Shown: positions 18,558-27,830, numbered from the stretch's first letter. The stretch: 64,000 bases of DNA from Candidatus Kinetoplastibacterium oncopeltii TCC290E (GCF_000340865.1 NC_020299.1:558001-622000); one strand, 5' to 3'. A program made the numbers and translations. The notes: a model not told the origin generated them from the letters alone.

Positions 18558-18663
18558 AATAGAATATATGATTTGTAATACTTACTAAGATATTTACATA
18601 TAAATTATATTTAAAGATGTAGTATGACTTTAAGTAATATTTGAAATTAACGAAAAATAATAT

Positions 18664-19563
18664 ATGAATTTCCCAATAATTGCTCTAATAGGCAGATACC
18701 AAGATGCTAGGCTAGACGAACCTTTAAGAGCTATAGCAGATATGCTTTCCAAAACAGGCAGAAAGATAATTATAGAATCTGCTACTGCATCTAACACTAA
18801 TATATATGACTACACAGTAGCCAATATTGATACTATAGGAAAAACAGCATCTCTGGCAATAGTAACAGGAGGTGATGGAACAGTGCTAGGAGCAGCAAGA
18901 TACTTATCACCTTATAGTTTACCTATCTTAGGCATAAATCACGGTAGACTGGGATTTATTGCTGATATCTCTATTGACGAAACATATAATGCATTAATTA
19001 ATATAATGGATGGATTTTATACTTTAGAAGAAAGATTAGTAATAGAAGGTAGCATATATAGAGATAATAAAAAAATGTATTCTGACTTTGCATTAAATGA
19101 TATTGTTATAAACCGTGCTGGCATTGGAGGAATGATAGAAGTTAAAGTAGATCTAAATGATGTCTTTATGTATACGATAAGATCTGATGGATTAATAGTT
19201 GCAACTCCAACAGGATCAACTGCATACGCTTTATCCTCAAATGGTCCTATAATACACCCTACTCTTAATGCAATAGTACTCGTTCCTATTGCACCTCAAA
19301 CTTTATCTAACAGACCTATAGTAATACCGTCTAGTGGTTCTTTAGCAATAACTCTGTTAACAGTTGGTAGAAAAGAAATAGAAGCAAACGTACACTTTGA
19401 CATGCAAACATGGTCTGAATTACAACCAGGTGACTGTATAAATATACATAAGGCAAGACATTCTGCAAAATTTATTCACCCAAATGGATACAATTTCTTT
19501 TCTACTCTACGCAGAAAGCTAAACTGGAATGTTATGCCAAAAACGTCAGACAATATTGAATAA
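18664..19563 (+). CDS. nadK: NAD kinase
   Basis: NadK phosphorylates NAD to NADP. The 299-residue protein has the diagnostic GGDGT motif (VTGGDGTVLGAARYL, near residue 73), the NHGRLGFI segment, and the second family motif DGLIVATPTGSTAYALSSNG. Length is normal. It is followed after 5 bases by recN in the same direction, the usual betaproteobacterial pair. About 280 bases of AT-rich sequence separate it from the divergent hemH; hrcA, often found in this space, is absent. Confidence 0.96.
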   Translation: MNFPIIALIGRYQDARLDEPLRAIADMLSKTGRKIIIESATASNTNIYDYTVANIDTIGKTASLAIVTGGDGTVLGAARYLSPYSLPILGINHGRLGFIADISIDETYNALINIMDGFYTLEERLVIEGSIYRDNKKMYSDFALNDIVINRAGIGGMIEVKVDLNDVFMYTIRSDGLIVATPTGSTAYALSSNGPIIHPTLNAIVLVPIAPQTLSNRPIVIPSSGSLAITLLTVGRKEIEANVHFDMQTWSELQPGDCINIHKARHSAKFIHPNGYNFFSTLRRKLNWNVMPKTSDNIE

Positions 19564-19568
19564 ATAAT

Positions 19569-21221
19569 ATGTTAAAAACACTATTTATTAAAAATTTTAT
19601 AATTATAAATGAAGTAGAAGTCAATTTTAATAATGGCTTAGCCGTATTTTCCGGTGAAACAGGAGCCGGTAAATCTATTTTTATAGATGCATTGTCATTA
19701 GTATTGGGAAATAGACCGGAAACTAACGTGCTTAAACAAGGTTCTTCTTATGCTGAGATTATAGCAATTTTTGAAAACAGCGAAAAATCCTCCGCTTGGT
19801 TAGAGAGATATAATATTAAAATTAAATCAGAAATAACAATAAGAAGAATAATAAATAAACAATCCCGCAGCAAAGGATATATAAATAATTCTAAATCTAC
19901 AATGGCTAATCTTAGATCGTTAGGATCTATACTTGTGAAAGTATATAGCCAGTATGCCCATCAAGATTTATTTAATAGTGAATCGCAACGAACAATTTTA
20001 GATTCTTATGGTGGGTATAAATATCTAATACAACAAACAAATCATTACTGGAAATTATGGGAATCAGCTAAGAAAAATTTGGACAATTCAATACAATCTG
20101 CATCTAGATTGCAAAATGAGTTAGATCATTTACATTGGCAAGCAAATGAAATAGAGCTAATTAAATTTTCAGACGATGACTTATTGAATACATATTCAGA
20201 GTATAAAAAATTATCTAACATAGAGAGTATAATTGAGACATGTGACTCTGTTATTAAATATCTTGATGATAATCAAACATCAGCATATAGACTAACGTGC
20301 AAAAGTATAAATTTAATTCAACAAATTATAGAGTCTGATCCATCTCTTTTAAAGATATATGAAGAGTTAATTTCAGCACAGATAGCTATGAAGGAAGTTA
20401 TATATGATCTTAATAGCTATGTAAGTAATATAGAAATTGATCCGAACCGTCTTAAATTATTAGAATCTAAAATTTATGATATAGAAACATTATCAAAAAA
20501 ATTAAAAACAAAACCACAAGATCTAAATTTACTATATCAGAAGATTCAAAACAGGATCGATGAAATCAAAAATACGAACATTGATATATTTAAAAATCAA
20601 GAAAAACTAAACAAAGAACAGTACATAAATTATGCAACCAAATTATCAGAACAAAGAGTGAAAACTGCTATTAAATTAAGTAAAAAGGTTACAGATATAA
20701 TAAAAACACTAGCTATGCATGATAAATCCTTTAAAATAGAAGTAACAGATGGCAATAAATCATCTTCTGGAATAGATAGTGTGAGATTTCTAATTCATGA
20801 TCAATTTTCCACGCCGAAATCAATTATGAAAATTTCTTCTGGAGGAGAAATATCAAGAATTTATTTAGCAATATCTGTAATTACCAATCACAACAACACT
20901 CCCTCTATAATATTTGATGAGATTGATAATGGTATAGGTGGAGCTGTAGCTGAAAATATTGGCAAGCTCTTAAAAAGAATTAGCAATTCACATCAAGTAC
21001 TAGTAATAACTCACCTACCACAAGTAGCTGTTTATGCTGATAACCATTTCTTAGTAAACAAATATAAAGAAGGAAATGCTATACTTTCTAAGATTAGTTT
21101 GCTATCTAATAATGAAAGAACTGAAGAAATAGCAAGGATGCTAGGTGGTGCAGAAATAACAATAACAACTATAAACCACGCAAAAGAAATGCTAGACAAG
21201 ATTAAGAACTCTAATTATTAG
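19569..21221 (+). CDS. recN: DNA repair protein RecN
   Basis: RecN is an SMC-like ATPase that helps repair double-strand breaks. The 550 residues have the N-terminal Walker A (SGETGAGKSIFIDAL, about residue 32), a long central coiled coil (about 160-380), and the C-terminal signature SSGGEISRIYLAI with Walker B SIIFDEIDNGIGG. The overall layout is complete. It starts 5 bases after nadK. Retention of recN is notable for a reduced genome, where repair genes are often lost; ruvABC and mutL are also intact in this window. Confidence 0.96.
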   Translation: MLKTLFIKNFIIINEVEVNFNNGLAVFSGETGAGKSIFIDALSLVLGNRPETNVLKQGSSYAEIIAIFENSEKSSAWLERYNIKIKSEITIRRIINKQSRSKGYINNSKSTMANLRSLGSILVKVYSQYAHQDLFNSESQRTILDSYGGYKYLIQQTNHYWKLWESAKKNLDNSIQSASRLQNELDHLHWQANEIELIKFSDDDLLNTYSEYKKLSNIESIIETCDSVIKYLDDNQTSAYRLTCKSINLIQQIIESDPSLLKIYEELISAQIAMKEVIYDLNSYVSNIEIDPNRLKLLESKIYDIETLSKKLKTKPQDLNLLYQKIQNRIDEIKNTNIDIFKNQEKLNKEQYINYATKLSEQRVKTAIKLSKKVTDIIKTLAMHDKSFKIEVTDGNKSSSGIDSVRFLIHDQFSTPKSIMKISSGGEISRIYLAISVITNHNNTPSIIFDEIDNGIGGAVAENIGKLLKRISNSHQVLVITHLPQVAVYADNHFLVNKYKEGNAILSKISLLSNNERTEEIARMLGGAEITITTINHAKEMLDKIKNSNY

Positions 21222-21400
21222 AAAAGATAAATATTAATTACATTTAATAGGTTTTATGATTGGAAATAATAAGGAAGCTAATTTATGTAATCATATATCA
21301 ATTTATATTTATCTTAATTATTCTAATTAAAATAGTAAAAGATTTATAATAAAAAGGGCTACAAATATCTTATTTGCCATATTAAATAAATATAAAACTA

Positions 21401-21605
21401 GGAAAGAGTTATAAATATCAAAAGACCAAACTTATAAACGAAAATTTGATATCTGTTCAAGTTGAACTGCTACTTGGAAAATCAACTATTATCAAAGAAA
21501 ATATATGAAAATATTTTCACTAAAGCCAAAAATTTAATAAAGAATATAAGATCACAAAACTTGCTCTACAGTTTGTGGAAAATAGACTAAAAATATGGTA
21601 TAAAA
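21401..21605 (+). pseudogene. bamE: Remnant of bamE (omlA/smpA)
   Basis: The 440-base gap between recN and dapB holds a plus-strand reading frame (codons in phase with 21410) that looks like the end of BamE. LISVQVELLLGKSTI (21446-21490) resembles the family GMTRQQVQFLLGTPLL. Further on in the same frame ITKLALQFVENRLKIW (about 21551-21598) resembles the last strand of BamE (QTLTLTFNSSGVLTNI type). Two in-frame stops, TGA at 21506-21508 and TAA at 21521-21523, break it, and the signal-peptide end is unreadable. In Bordetella-type genomes, as I recall, bamE lies just before dapB. The remaining bases of the gap (21222-21400) show nothing I can name. Confidence 0.5.
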
Positions 21606-21662
21606 AACTAAAATAATCTCAAAATATTAAATTGCAAATCATTAAAAAATTAAGGAAATCTT

Positions 21663-22439
21663 ATGCGTTTAGCTGTATCAGGATCAAGTGGAAGAATGGG
21701 ATCATCCATAATTAAAACATTATTAAAAAATCCAGAGCTTCAGTTAGTAACAGCTTTGGATTCTTCAAGTAGCCATTATTTAGGACAGAAGATAGAAGGA
21801 TCTAATATTTCATTAACAGATGACCTAGATTCATTAAAAAATGCTGATTGTCTGATAGATTTTACTAGGCCAGAAGGCACGATGAAAAACTTGTCACACT
21901 GTCTAAAATATAGAGTTAATATGGTTATAGGAACCACCGGATTTAGCGAAGATGAGCTGAACATTATAGAACAAGCATCAAAAAATATAGCTATAATACA
22001 TGCGTCGAACACAAGTATCGGTGTAAATGCAACATTGAAACTTATAGAGTTAGCATCAAAGATATTAAGATCTGGATATGATGTTGAAATATTCGAAGCT
22101 CATCATAGCGAAAAAGTTGACAGTCCTTCTGGAACTTCTATCACAATGGGAGAAACAATAGCAAAGTCATGGGGAACCTCTCTTTCTGAAATTGCAACAT
22201 GGGCAAGGCACGGTTATACTGGACCTAGAAAACCAGGAACTATTGGTTTTTCAGTGATGAGAGGTGGAGATATTATAGGCGATCATTCAGTTTATTTTTG
22301 TGGACATGGAGAAAGAATAGAGATTACACACAGATCAAATAGTAGAGAAAATTATGTAAATGGAGCAATTCAAGCTGCAATTTTTCTTAAGAACAAGAAA
22401 AATGGTAAATTTACTATGAACGATGTTTTATCTATATGA
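21663..22439 (+). CDS. dapB: 4-Hydroxy-tetrahydrodipicolinate reductase
   Basis: DapB catalyses the NAD(P)H-dependent second dedicated step to meso-diaminopimelate and lysine. The 258-residue protein begins with the Rossmann motif VSGSSGRMGSSIIKTL. It carries the catalytic EIFEAHHSEKVDSPSGTS (near residue 145, with paired His and Lys) and the C-terminal RTHRS-like segment GERIEITHRSNSRENYVNGA. A good AAGGAA site precedes the start. Diaminopimelate feeds both peptidoglycan and lysine synthesis. The gene ends 10 bases from the stop of murB, which converges on it. Confidence 0.97.
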   Translation: MRLAVSGSSGRMGSSIIKTLLKNPELQLVTALDSSSSHYLGQKIEGSNISLTDDLDSLKNADCLIDFTRPEGTMKNLSHCLKYRVNMVIGTTGFSEDELNIIEQASKNIAIIHASNTSIGVNATLKLIELASKILRSGYDVEIFEAHHSEKVDSPSGTSITMGETIAKSWGTSLSEIATWARHGYTGPRKPGTIGFSVMRGGDIIGDHSVYFCGHGERIEITHRSNSRENYVNGAIQAAIFLKNKKNGKFTMNDVLSI

Positions 22440-22449
22440 AAAATGATAT

Positions 22450-23469
22450 CTAATAAATTCTTGGCTCTATTTCTAATCTAATTCCGCTCTTAAGATAAAC
22501 ATCGTTAATAATAAATGTAGCAAGTCTCATAACATCATCAAATTTAGCAAAGCCTTGATTTAATAATATCAAGGCATTTTTTTCGTATACAGTTACTTTG
22601 CCATATGTTTTACCTTTCCACCCACAGTTGTCTATCAGCCAACCAGCTGATACCTTATAAGAATCTTCTCCTATTTTCCAAAAAACTAAGTTTGAAAACA
22701 AATAAATAGCATTTAGTAAAACATCTTTCGATACTATAGGATTTTTAAAAAAACTACCGACATTGCCAAATTCTTTAATGTTAGGTAACTTAGAATTACG
22801 TGTATTATAAATAATACTAATAACATTGTTAATATCTACTAAACATTTCAATGATCTGGATACAAAATAATCATTTCTTTTGAAATACTCTATATTAGGA
22901 TTCCATATTTTTGATAAAATTACGCGTATTGATAAAATAATAAAGTTTTTATATGTTTTTTGTTTAAATATGCTGTCTCTATAAGAAAAAAAACATTCTT
23001 TAGCTGGCAACTCTACCATTTTACCATTTGTTAAATTCCAAGCAACTACACTATAACAACATCTTGAGAATTCTATCCCGTAAGCTCCTATATTTTGTAC
23101 TGGAGCAGCTCCAACTGTACCAGGTATAAAAGCTAAATTTTCTAAACCATACCAACCTTTATTAATACAGTACATTACGAAATCATGCCAAGATTCTCCA
23201 GCATAGGCTTCTACCAGAACAGTATCTTCGAAAGAAGATATTATTTTTATGCCTGAAAAACCAACCTTAATAACAAGTGATTTTATGTAATCTTTTAAAA
23301 TTACATTACTACCACCTCCTATAATAAAAATATCTTTATAATCTTCGAAAATATTGGTTATGAATTTCAAATCTTCGAAATTACGCACTACAAAAAAATG
23401 ATCTGTGTAAGAATCAAGACTAAATGTATTAAAATGCTTAAGATTTTGATGCTTTGGTTTCGATTTCAT
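22450..23469 (-). CDS. murB: UDP-N-acetylenolpyruvoylglucosamine reductase
   Basis: MurB reduces UDP-GlcNAc-enolpyruvate to UDP-MurNAc with NADPH and FAD, an early cytoplasmic step of peptidoglycan synthesis. The 339 residues show the type I layout: FAD-binding IFIIGGGSNVILKD and LENLAFIPGTVGAAPVQNIGAYG, the segment GNVGSFFKNP with the catalytic serine, and GWLIDNCGWKGKTYG near the C-terminus. Its presence means peptidoglycan precursors are still made even though the amidase gene amiC is broken. Confidence 0.96.
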   Translation of the reverse strand: MKSKPKHQNLKHFNTFSLDSYTDHFFVVRNFEDLKFITNIFEDYKDIFIIGGGSNVILKDYIKSLVIKVGFSGIKIISSFEDTVLVEAYAGESWHDFVMYCINKGWYGLENLAFIPGTVGAAPVQNIGAYGIEFSRCCYSVVAWNLTNGKMVELPAKECFFSYRDSIFKQKTYKNFIILSIRVILSKIWNPNIEYFKRNDYFVSRSLKCLVDINNVISIIYNTRNSKLPNIKEFGNVGSFFKNPIVSKDVLLNAIYLFSNLVFWKIGEDSYKVSAGWLIDNCGWKGKTYGKVTVYEKNALILLNQGFAKFDDVMRLATFIINDVYLKSGIRLEIEPRIY

Positions 23470-23541
23470 AAATTACACTTTATAGCTAAAAATATTGTAT
23501 TTTACAATACAATTAATTACTCGATATAACAAGATTATGTA

Positions 23542-23571
23542 TTGTATAAGATATCAATAATGTGTTACAAT
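23542..23571 (+). promoter_or_regulatory. Candidate promoter of tRNA-Gly/tRNA-Cys
   Basis: TTGTAT (23542-23547) and TACAAT (23566-23571) are 18 bases apart. The second box lies 27 bases before tRNA-Gly. Both boxes are good sigma-70 matches, but such boxes are frequent by chance in AT-rich DNA. Confidence 0.4.
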
Positions 23572-23598
23572 CACAAAAGTTAGGTGCCAATAGCATTT

Positions 23599-23674
23599 GC
23601 GGGAATAGCTCAGTTGGTAGAGCGCAACCTTGCCAAGGTTGAGGTCGCGAGTTCGAGACTCGTTTCCCGCTCCA
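23599..23674 (+). tRNA. tRNA-Gly (GCC anticodon)
   Basis: A 76-base cloverleaf with CCA encoded. The acceptor strand GCGGGAA pairs with TTCCCGC. The D arm has AGCTCAGTTGGTAGAGC, the anticodon loop is TTGCCAA, and the T arm has GTTCGAGAC. It reads GGC and GGU. tRNA-Cys follows after 30 bases. Confidence 0.98.
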
Positions 23675-23704
23675 TATAATTAATCAAAAATACAAAAAAA
23701 TTAA

Positions 23705-23778
23705 GGCGCGATGGCAGAGTGGTCATGCAGCGGACTGCAAATCCGTGTACGGCGGTTCGATTCCGCCTTGCGCCTCCA
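23705..23778 (+). tRNA. tRNA-Cys (GCA anticodon)
   Basis: A 74-base cloverleaf with CCA encoded. The acceptor strand GGCGCGA pairs with TTGCGCC, with a mismatch or wobble at the inner end. The anticodon loop is CTGCAAA and the T arm has GGTTCGATTCC. Probably co-transcribed with the preceding tRNA-Gly. Confidence 0.97.
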
Positions 23779-23868
23779 TAAAATCTTAGTAAGATATTTA
23801 TTTTATATTAAACAAAAACAATGAATCACATTGTATAATTAATTTTCTTAAATAACCTTAATTACTAT

Positions 23869-24912
23869 ATGCCATTACTGTTCAGATCATACCCTATTAT
23901 AAGAAAAATACTGTTTTCTTTGGATCCAGAGAAGGCCCATGAGATAACTCTCAAATGTCTTGATTATACTTATAAATGTTCTTTAACTAGAAAAATTCTA
24001 AGCTACTCTCCTTCTTTGCCAAAAAAAATTATGGGGATAAAAGTAAAAAATCCTATTGGGCTAGCTGCCGGTCTAGATAAAAATGGAGAACATATAGATT
24101 CATTAGGTAATTTAGGATTCGGATTTATAGAAATAGGAACAGTAACACCTTACCCACAGACAGGAAATCAGAAACCAAGAATGTTTCGTCTGCCCAAATC
24201 AGAAGCAATAATAAATAGATTGGGATTTAATAATTTAGGAATAAATAAACTTATATCTAACGTAAGAAGAAGTAACTGGCGTAAAAATGGAGGAATTCTA
24301 GGAATAAATATTGGGAAAAATGCAACAACAAAAATAGAATCTTCTGTAGAAGATTATTTGAAATGTTTAAATACGGCTTATAATCATGCTGACTATATAA
24401 CCATAAATATATCCTCTCCAAACACTGAAAAATTAAGATCACTACAAGAAAAAGAACATCTTAATAATTTATTATATAGACTAGTAGAAGCACGTAAATC
24501 ATTATCTGATATTTATCAAAAACATACTCCAATAGCATTAAAGATATCTCCTGACCTGGAATTATGTGATATCGACATAATATCAGAGGCTCTTGTTAAA
24601 TATAGAATTGAAGGGGTAATAACGACCAATACTACTATATCTAGAAACAATATGGAAAATGAAATTTTTTCCAAAGAAAAAGGAGGATTATCCGGATATC
24701 CTCTACATGAATTATCACTAATTGTGCTAGAAAGAATTAAGAAGAATATCGGAGATGACATAACAATAATTGGAACTGGCGGGATATTATCTGCAAAACA
24801 AGCCTTAGAGAAAATTAGGTCAGGTGCTGATGCAGTCCAAATATATACAGGTCTTATATATAAAGGACCAATATTAATAGAACAATGTATAAATGCAATA
24901 AAAGATGATTAA
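23869..24912 (+). CDS. pyrD: Dihydroorotate dehydrogenase (quinone), class 2
   Basis: PyrD oxidises dihydroorotate to orotate in pyrimidine synthesis and passes electrons to ubiquinone, at the inner membrane. The 347-residue length and the N-terminal amphipathic helices (residues 1-40) mark class 2. Motifs include NPIGLAAGLDKNGEHIDSLG, GFIEIGTVTPYPQTGNQKPR, the active-site region TINISSPNTEKLRSLQ with the catalytic serine, and the FMN-phosphate site IGTGGILSAKQALEKIRSGA. The need for quinone ties it to the ubiH-type gene further on. It follows the two tRNA genes. Confidence 0.96.
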   Translation: MPLLFRSYPIIRKILFSLDPEKAHEITLKCLDYTYKCSLTRKILSYSPSLPKKIMGIKVKNPIGLAAGLDKNGEHIDSLGNLGFGFIEIGTVTPYPQTGNQKPRMFRLPKSEAIINRLGFNNLGINKLISNVRRSNWRKNGGILGINIGKNATTKIESSVEDYLKCLNTAYNHADYITINISSPNTEKLRSLQEKEHLNNLLYRLVEARKSLSDIYQKHTPIALKISPDLELCDIDIISEALVKYRIEGVITTNTTISRNNMENEIFSKEKGGLSGYPLHELSLIVLERIKKNIGDDITIIGTGGILSAKQALEKIRSGADAVQIYTGLIYKGPILIEQCINAIKDD

Positions 24913-24974
24913 TATTCTACAACAGAAAATTTGTATTTTTATTTTAAAATAAAATTAGATAATTATTTGATCAA

Positions 24975-25340
24975 ATGCTCCTTTACCCAAATAAAGATAA
25001 GTTGTCTAAAAACAAGAAAGATTGTTATCTAATAATTTGTTTTTGTGCTGATTGGTGCAGCACATGTAGGAAATATAGAAAAGAATTATCCATTCTATCG
25101 GATAAATTTAAACTACATATGTTTTATTGGATAGATATAGAAGATAATTATGAATTTATCGGTAATGAAGACATAATAAATTTCCCTACTTTGTTAGTGC
25201 AAATAAGCAAGAAAACTGTATTTTATGGCAATATAAGTTCTAACATTGACCATTTAAATATGATAATAAAAACAATAAACAATAACAAAGACATTAAAAC
25301 AAAATTACCCAACATTTGGGAAATGCTTGAAGCATCCTAA
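24975..25340 (+). CDS. Thioredoxin-fold protein
   Basis: A 121-residue thioredoxin-like protein with the CXXC motif in CFCADWCSTCRKYRKEL (near residue 28) and the cis-proline region NFPTLLVQ. I see no signal peptide or membrane segment, so it is probably cytoplasmic. It is shorter at the front than DsbD- or TlpA-type proteins, and I recall similar stand-alone thioredoxins in Bordetella-type genomes at this place. Its partner is unknown; trxB in this window could reduce it. It lies tail to tail with rhlE. Confidence 0.75.
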   Translation: MLLYPNKDKLSKNKKDCYLIICFCADWCSTCRKYRKELSILSDKFKLHMFYWIDIEDNYEFIGNEDIINFPTLLVQISKKTVFYGNISSNIDHLNMIIKTINNNKDIKTKLPNIWEMLEAS

Positions 25341-25351
25341 AATATAATCAG

Positions 25352-26695
25352 TTAGGATCTACCAGATCCTCCAAGTAAAAAAGCTATTTTTGCTGTAATT
25401 TTATTAGTATCCACAGTATGATTATTGTTCAGATAGTCTTTAAAACCAACATTTCTTATTCCATTATAAGCAAGAATAATAGGCTTTCTACATCTATCAT
25501 AATGTATAGAGTCATTTTTATCGTTACAACAAAAATCCAACCTAGGTATTATACTTTTAGTTAGCTTTTCTATTTCTAATAAATAAATATCTTCTTCTTG
25601 ATAATATAAAGAAATAGCGCTCCCTTCTTTATTAGCTCTTCCAGTACGCCCTATTCTATGTACATAATCCTCAGCATTATGAGGAATATCAAAATTTATG
25701 ACACAAGAAATGCCTACTATATCTAATCCACGAGCAACAACATCAGTAGCAACTAAAATATCTAATTCACCTAATTTAAAATCATTCAAAATCCTTATTC
25801 TTTCTTTTTGAGTTTTATCACCATGAATACAATCAGTGTTAACCTTATTTAAGGATAAATAGCTAGCTAGCTTATTTGCACCTATTTTCGTATTGGTAAA
25901 TACTATAGCATGTTTCATGCCTGCACTGCGTATAAGAAACAACATAGCTGCATATTTATCATTATTAAATATCTTATAAGAAATCTGTTGAACTGTATCA
26001 GCTATAGAATTTGGGACAGTAACATCAGCTTCAACTGGATCTTTTAAATAGGTTAGACCTAATTTGCGAATACCTTCACTAAATGTAGCCGAAAATAATA
26101 AGCTTTGTCTATTTTTGGGGAGCATTCCAACTATTCTATCAACATCAGGTATAAAACCCATATCGAGCATACGATCTGCCTCATCTAAAACTAATGTATC
26201 CACATTAATTAAGGATATATTCTTCTGATTTATATGAGCAATTAATCTACCAGGAGTTGCTACTAGTATTTCACATCCTTTATGCAACAGATCCTTTTGT
26301 TGTTCTAAATCTACCCCACCAAACAATACTAGGCTACGTAATTTAGTATTCTTGCTATAAAGTTTTATGCATTCGTAAACCTGATCAGCTAATTCTCTAG
26401 TCGGTACCAATATAAGGGAACGTAATAAATGACGAGCTGGAGAAACACTATTATTTGCAAAAGGTATTAATTTATTAATTATTGGCAAAATAAAAGCTGC
26501 AGTTTTACCAGTTCCTGTTTGAGCAGCACCAATAAAATCAAAACCTTCTAATATATTGGGGATAGCAGATTCCTGGATTAGAGTTGGTTTTATATATCCA
26601 ATCTCATTTAGAACACTCAATATAGAGTCATCTAAGCCAAAACTGCTGAATGAGTTTAATTTTACATCTTTATCAAAAATACTAATTTGATTCAT
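25352..26695 (-). CDS. rhlE: DEAD-box RNA helicase (RhlE type)
   Basis: An ATP-dependent RNA helicase of 447 residues, likely in ribosome assembly or mRNA turnover. The motifs are in order: Q motif region (FSSFGLDDSIL...KPTLIQESAIP), motif I AQTGTGKTAAF, Ib TPGRLI, motif II VLDEADRMLDMGF, motif III LFSATF, motif V ATDVVARGLDI and motif VI HRIGRTGRAN. The C-terminal tail beyond about residue 375 is short, lacking the long basic extension of many RhlE proteins. DbpA or SrmB type cannot be fully excluded. It faces the thioredoxin-like gene. Confidence 0.88.
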   Translation of the reverse strand: MNQISIFDKDVKLNSFSSFGLDDSILSVLNEIGYIKPTLIQESAIPNILEGFDFIGAAQTGTGKTAAFILPIINKLIPFANNSVSPARHLLRSLILVPTRELADQVYECIKLYSKNTKLRSLVLFGGVDLEQQKDLLHKGCEILVATPGRLIAHINQKNISLINVDTLVLDEADRMLDMGFIPDVDRIVGMLPKNRQSLLFSATFSEGIRKLGLTYLKDPVEADVTVPNSIADTVQQISYKIFNNDKYAAMLFLIRSAGMKHAIVFTNTKIGANKLASYLSLNKVNTDCIHGDKTQKERIRILNDFKLGELDILVATDVVARGLDIVGISCVINFDIPHNAEDYVHRIGRTGRANKEGSAISLYYQEEDIYLLEIEKLTKSIIPRLDFCCNDKNDSIHYDRCRKPIILAYNGIRNVGFKDYLNNNHTVDTNKITAKIAFLLGGSGRS

Positions 26696-27026
26696 TAAAA
26701 TACTTAATATATAAACATAATAAAAAAATTATAAACAGTTGCTATGTACCAAGATACAGATTTACAGAACTAAATAAACATAAAAACTGATTTTACAAGC
26801 AATGCTATATGCTGTATGCAATGATATGAAAAATAATTTAAAATAGCTAGCTAAGTTGTACTTATTATATAATCCAATTATATAAAAGTAAGGGGCATAA
26901 TCATAAAAAATCATCATAATTGACTGAATCAGTAAAATAATAACAAATTAAACTTGTTAAGGAAAAACAACAAATTATTAAGCCTTAGAATAATTCTTAA
27001 TATCAAATAATTTTTTATTAAACAGC

Positions 27027-27048
27027 AAATATCATAATTATGATATTT
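27027..27048. repeat. 22-base perfect palindrome
   Basis: AAATATCATAA is followed directly by its reverse complement TTATGATATTT. It shares the ATATCAT core with a second palindrome about 120 bases on. It lies in decaying non-coding DNA; function unknown. Confidence 0.6.
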
Positions 27049-27145
27049 CTTCATTGGTTTAATTAATATGTATGCGATTTATATAAACATATTTATCTTA
27101 AATAAGATTTTAAAAAATTACTAAATAACTATGGAAATAATATAG

Positions 27146-27166
27146 CTATGATATTTAATATCATAG
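27146..27166. repeat. 21-base perfect palindrome
   Basis: CTATGATATT and AATATCATAG flank a single T. The arm sequence resembles the palindrome at 27027-27048 in inverted sense. It could be a pair of operator-like sites or chance in AT-rich DNA. Confidence 0.5.
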
Positions 27167-27239
27167 AAAAATTGCTTAACATCTTATAATAATAAATAGT
27201 AATTTTTATTATCTGATAGCTGAATTAAACTAGCCAAAT

Positions 27240-27830
27240 TCTTGATTAATAATGATAACAGATACTATTGATATTATTTTTTATGACAAATGATATAAAC
27301 AAAGGATCATCTGGAAGATCTGTATTTGGCCCATAAGTAACAAAAAAATTACCTAGCTTTAATTATGCATATTATATAAAACAAATTATTTTAAAAAAAT
27401 CATTTCTAAAAAACTAATTTATCAAGGATTGATAATAATAAACAATATTAGCTTTATGTATATAAGTCTTACACTATCCTAAATAAAATTGGTAAAAGAT
27501 AGTGTAGAAATTTAAAATTAAAAATCGTATGAAATTTCTGCCAATTCTTGTAGAAAATCAGCAATTGCTTATTATGTATTTGTGAATCTAGTTATTGGCT
27601 AAATTCATTCATGATTTTAGTAAAAATGGATCTATGAAAATATCTTAAAAGTTAATTTTTGCATCAACAGAAAATTTATGAAATTAAATCACTTAAAATA
27701 ATTCAATAGTTAAACACGAATATCTAATTTCAATATATACAGGCTAAGAACCAGGTTATTATACTTCAGATAATACTGGAATAAGAAAAGTAAATGGAAA
27801 ATTTATCTTATATTAAACTTGCTCTATATG
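27240..27830 (+). pseudogene. pepP: Remnant of pepP, aminopeptidase P (M24 family)
   Basis: A plus-strand stretch near 27735-27810 reads YTG*EPGYYTSDNTGIRKVN. This matches the C-terminal metal-site region of aminopeptidase P (LTVEPGCYI...N.GIRIEDD), with an in-frame TAA at 27745-27747 and the second glutamate of IRIED lost. Weaker upstream pieces in order are RYY*YYFL near 27260 (family RHDSYFYYLTGF), GRSVFGP near 27313-27332 (family IWDGRRFGP), and KSYEISANS near 27525 (family IKSPAEI). Frame changes separate them. In Bordetella-type genomes, as I recall, pepP lies directly before ubiH, as here. The C-terminal match is good; the upstream ones are only suggestive. The bases 27831-28192 before ubiH hold nothing I can read. 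Confidence 0.5.
27470..27506. repeat. Short inverted repeat in the pepP remnant
   Basis: TACACTATC (27470-27478) and GATAGTGTA (27498-27506) form a 9-base stem with a 19-base loop. It is not followed by a T run, so I do not call it a terminator. Confidence 0.35.

Larger units (their letters stand above)
26696..27239. other. AT-rich region upstream of rhlE, no gene seen
   Basis: No coding sequence can be recognised. It should contain the rhlE promoter on the minus strand. Two palindromes that share the core ATATCAT are its only clear structure. Confidence 0.5.

Noticed and set aside
25328..25364. ATCCTAA/TTAGGAT inverted repeat between the thioredoxin-like gene and rhlE as a terminator
   Set aside because: The stem is only 7 bases and no T run follows on either strand.
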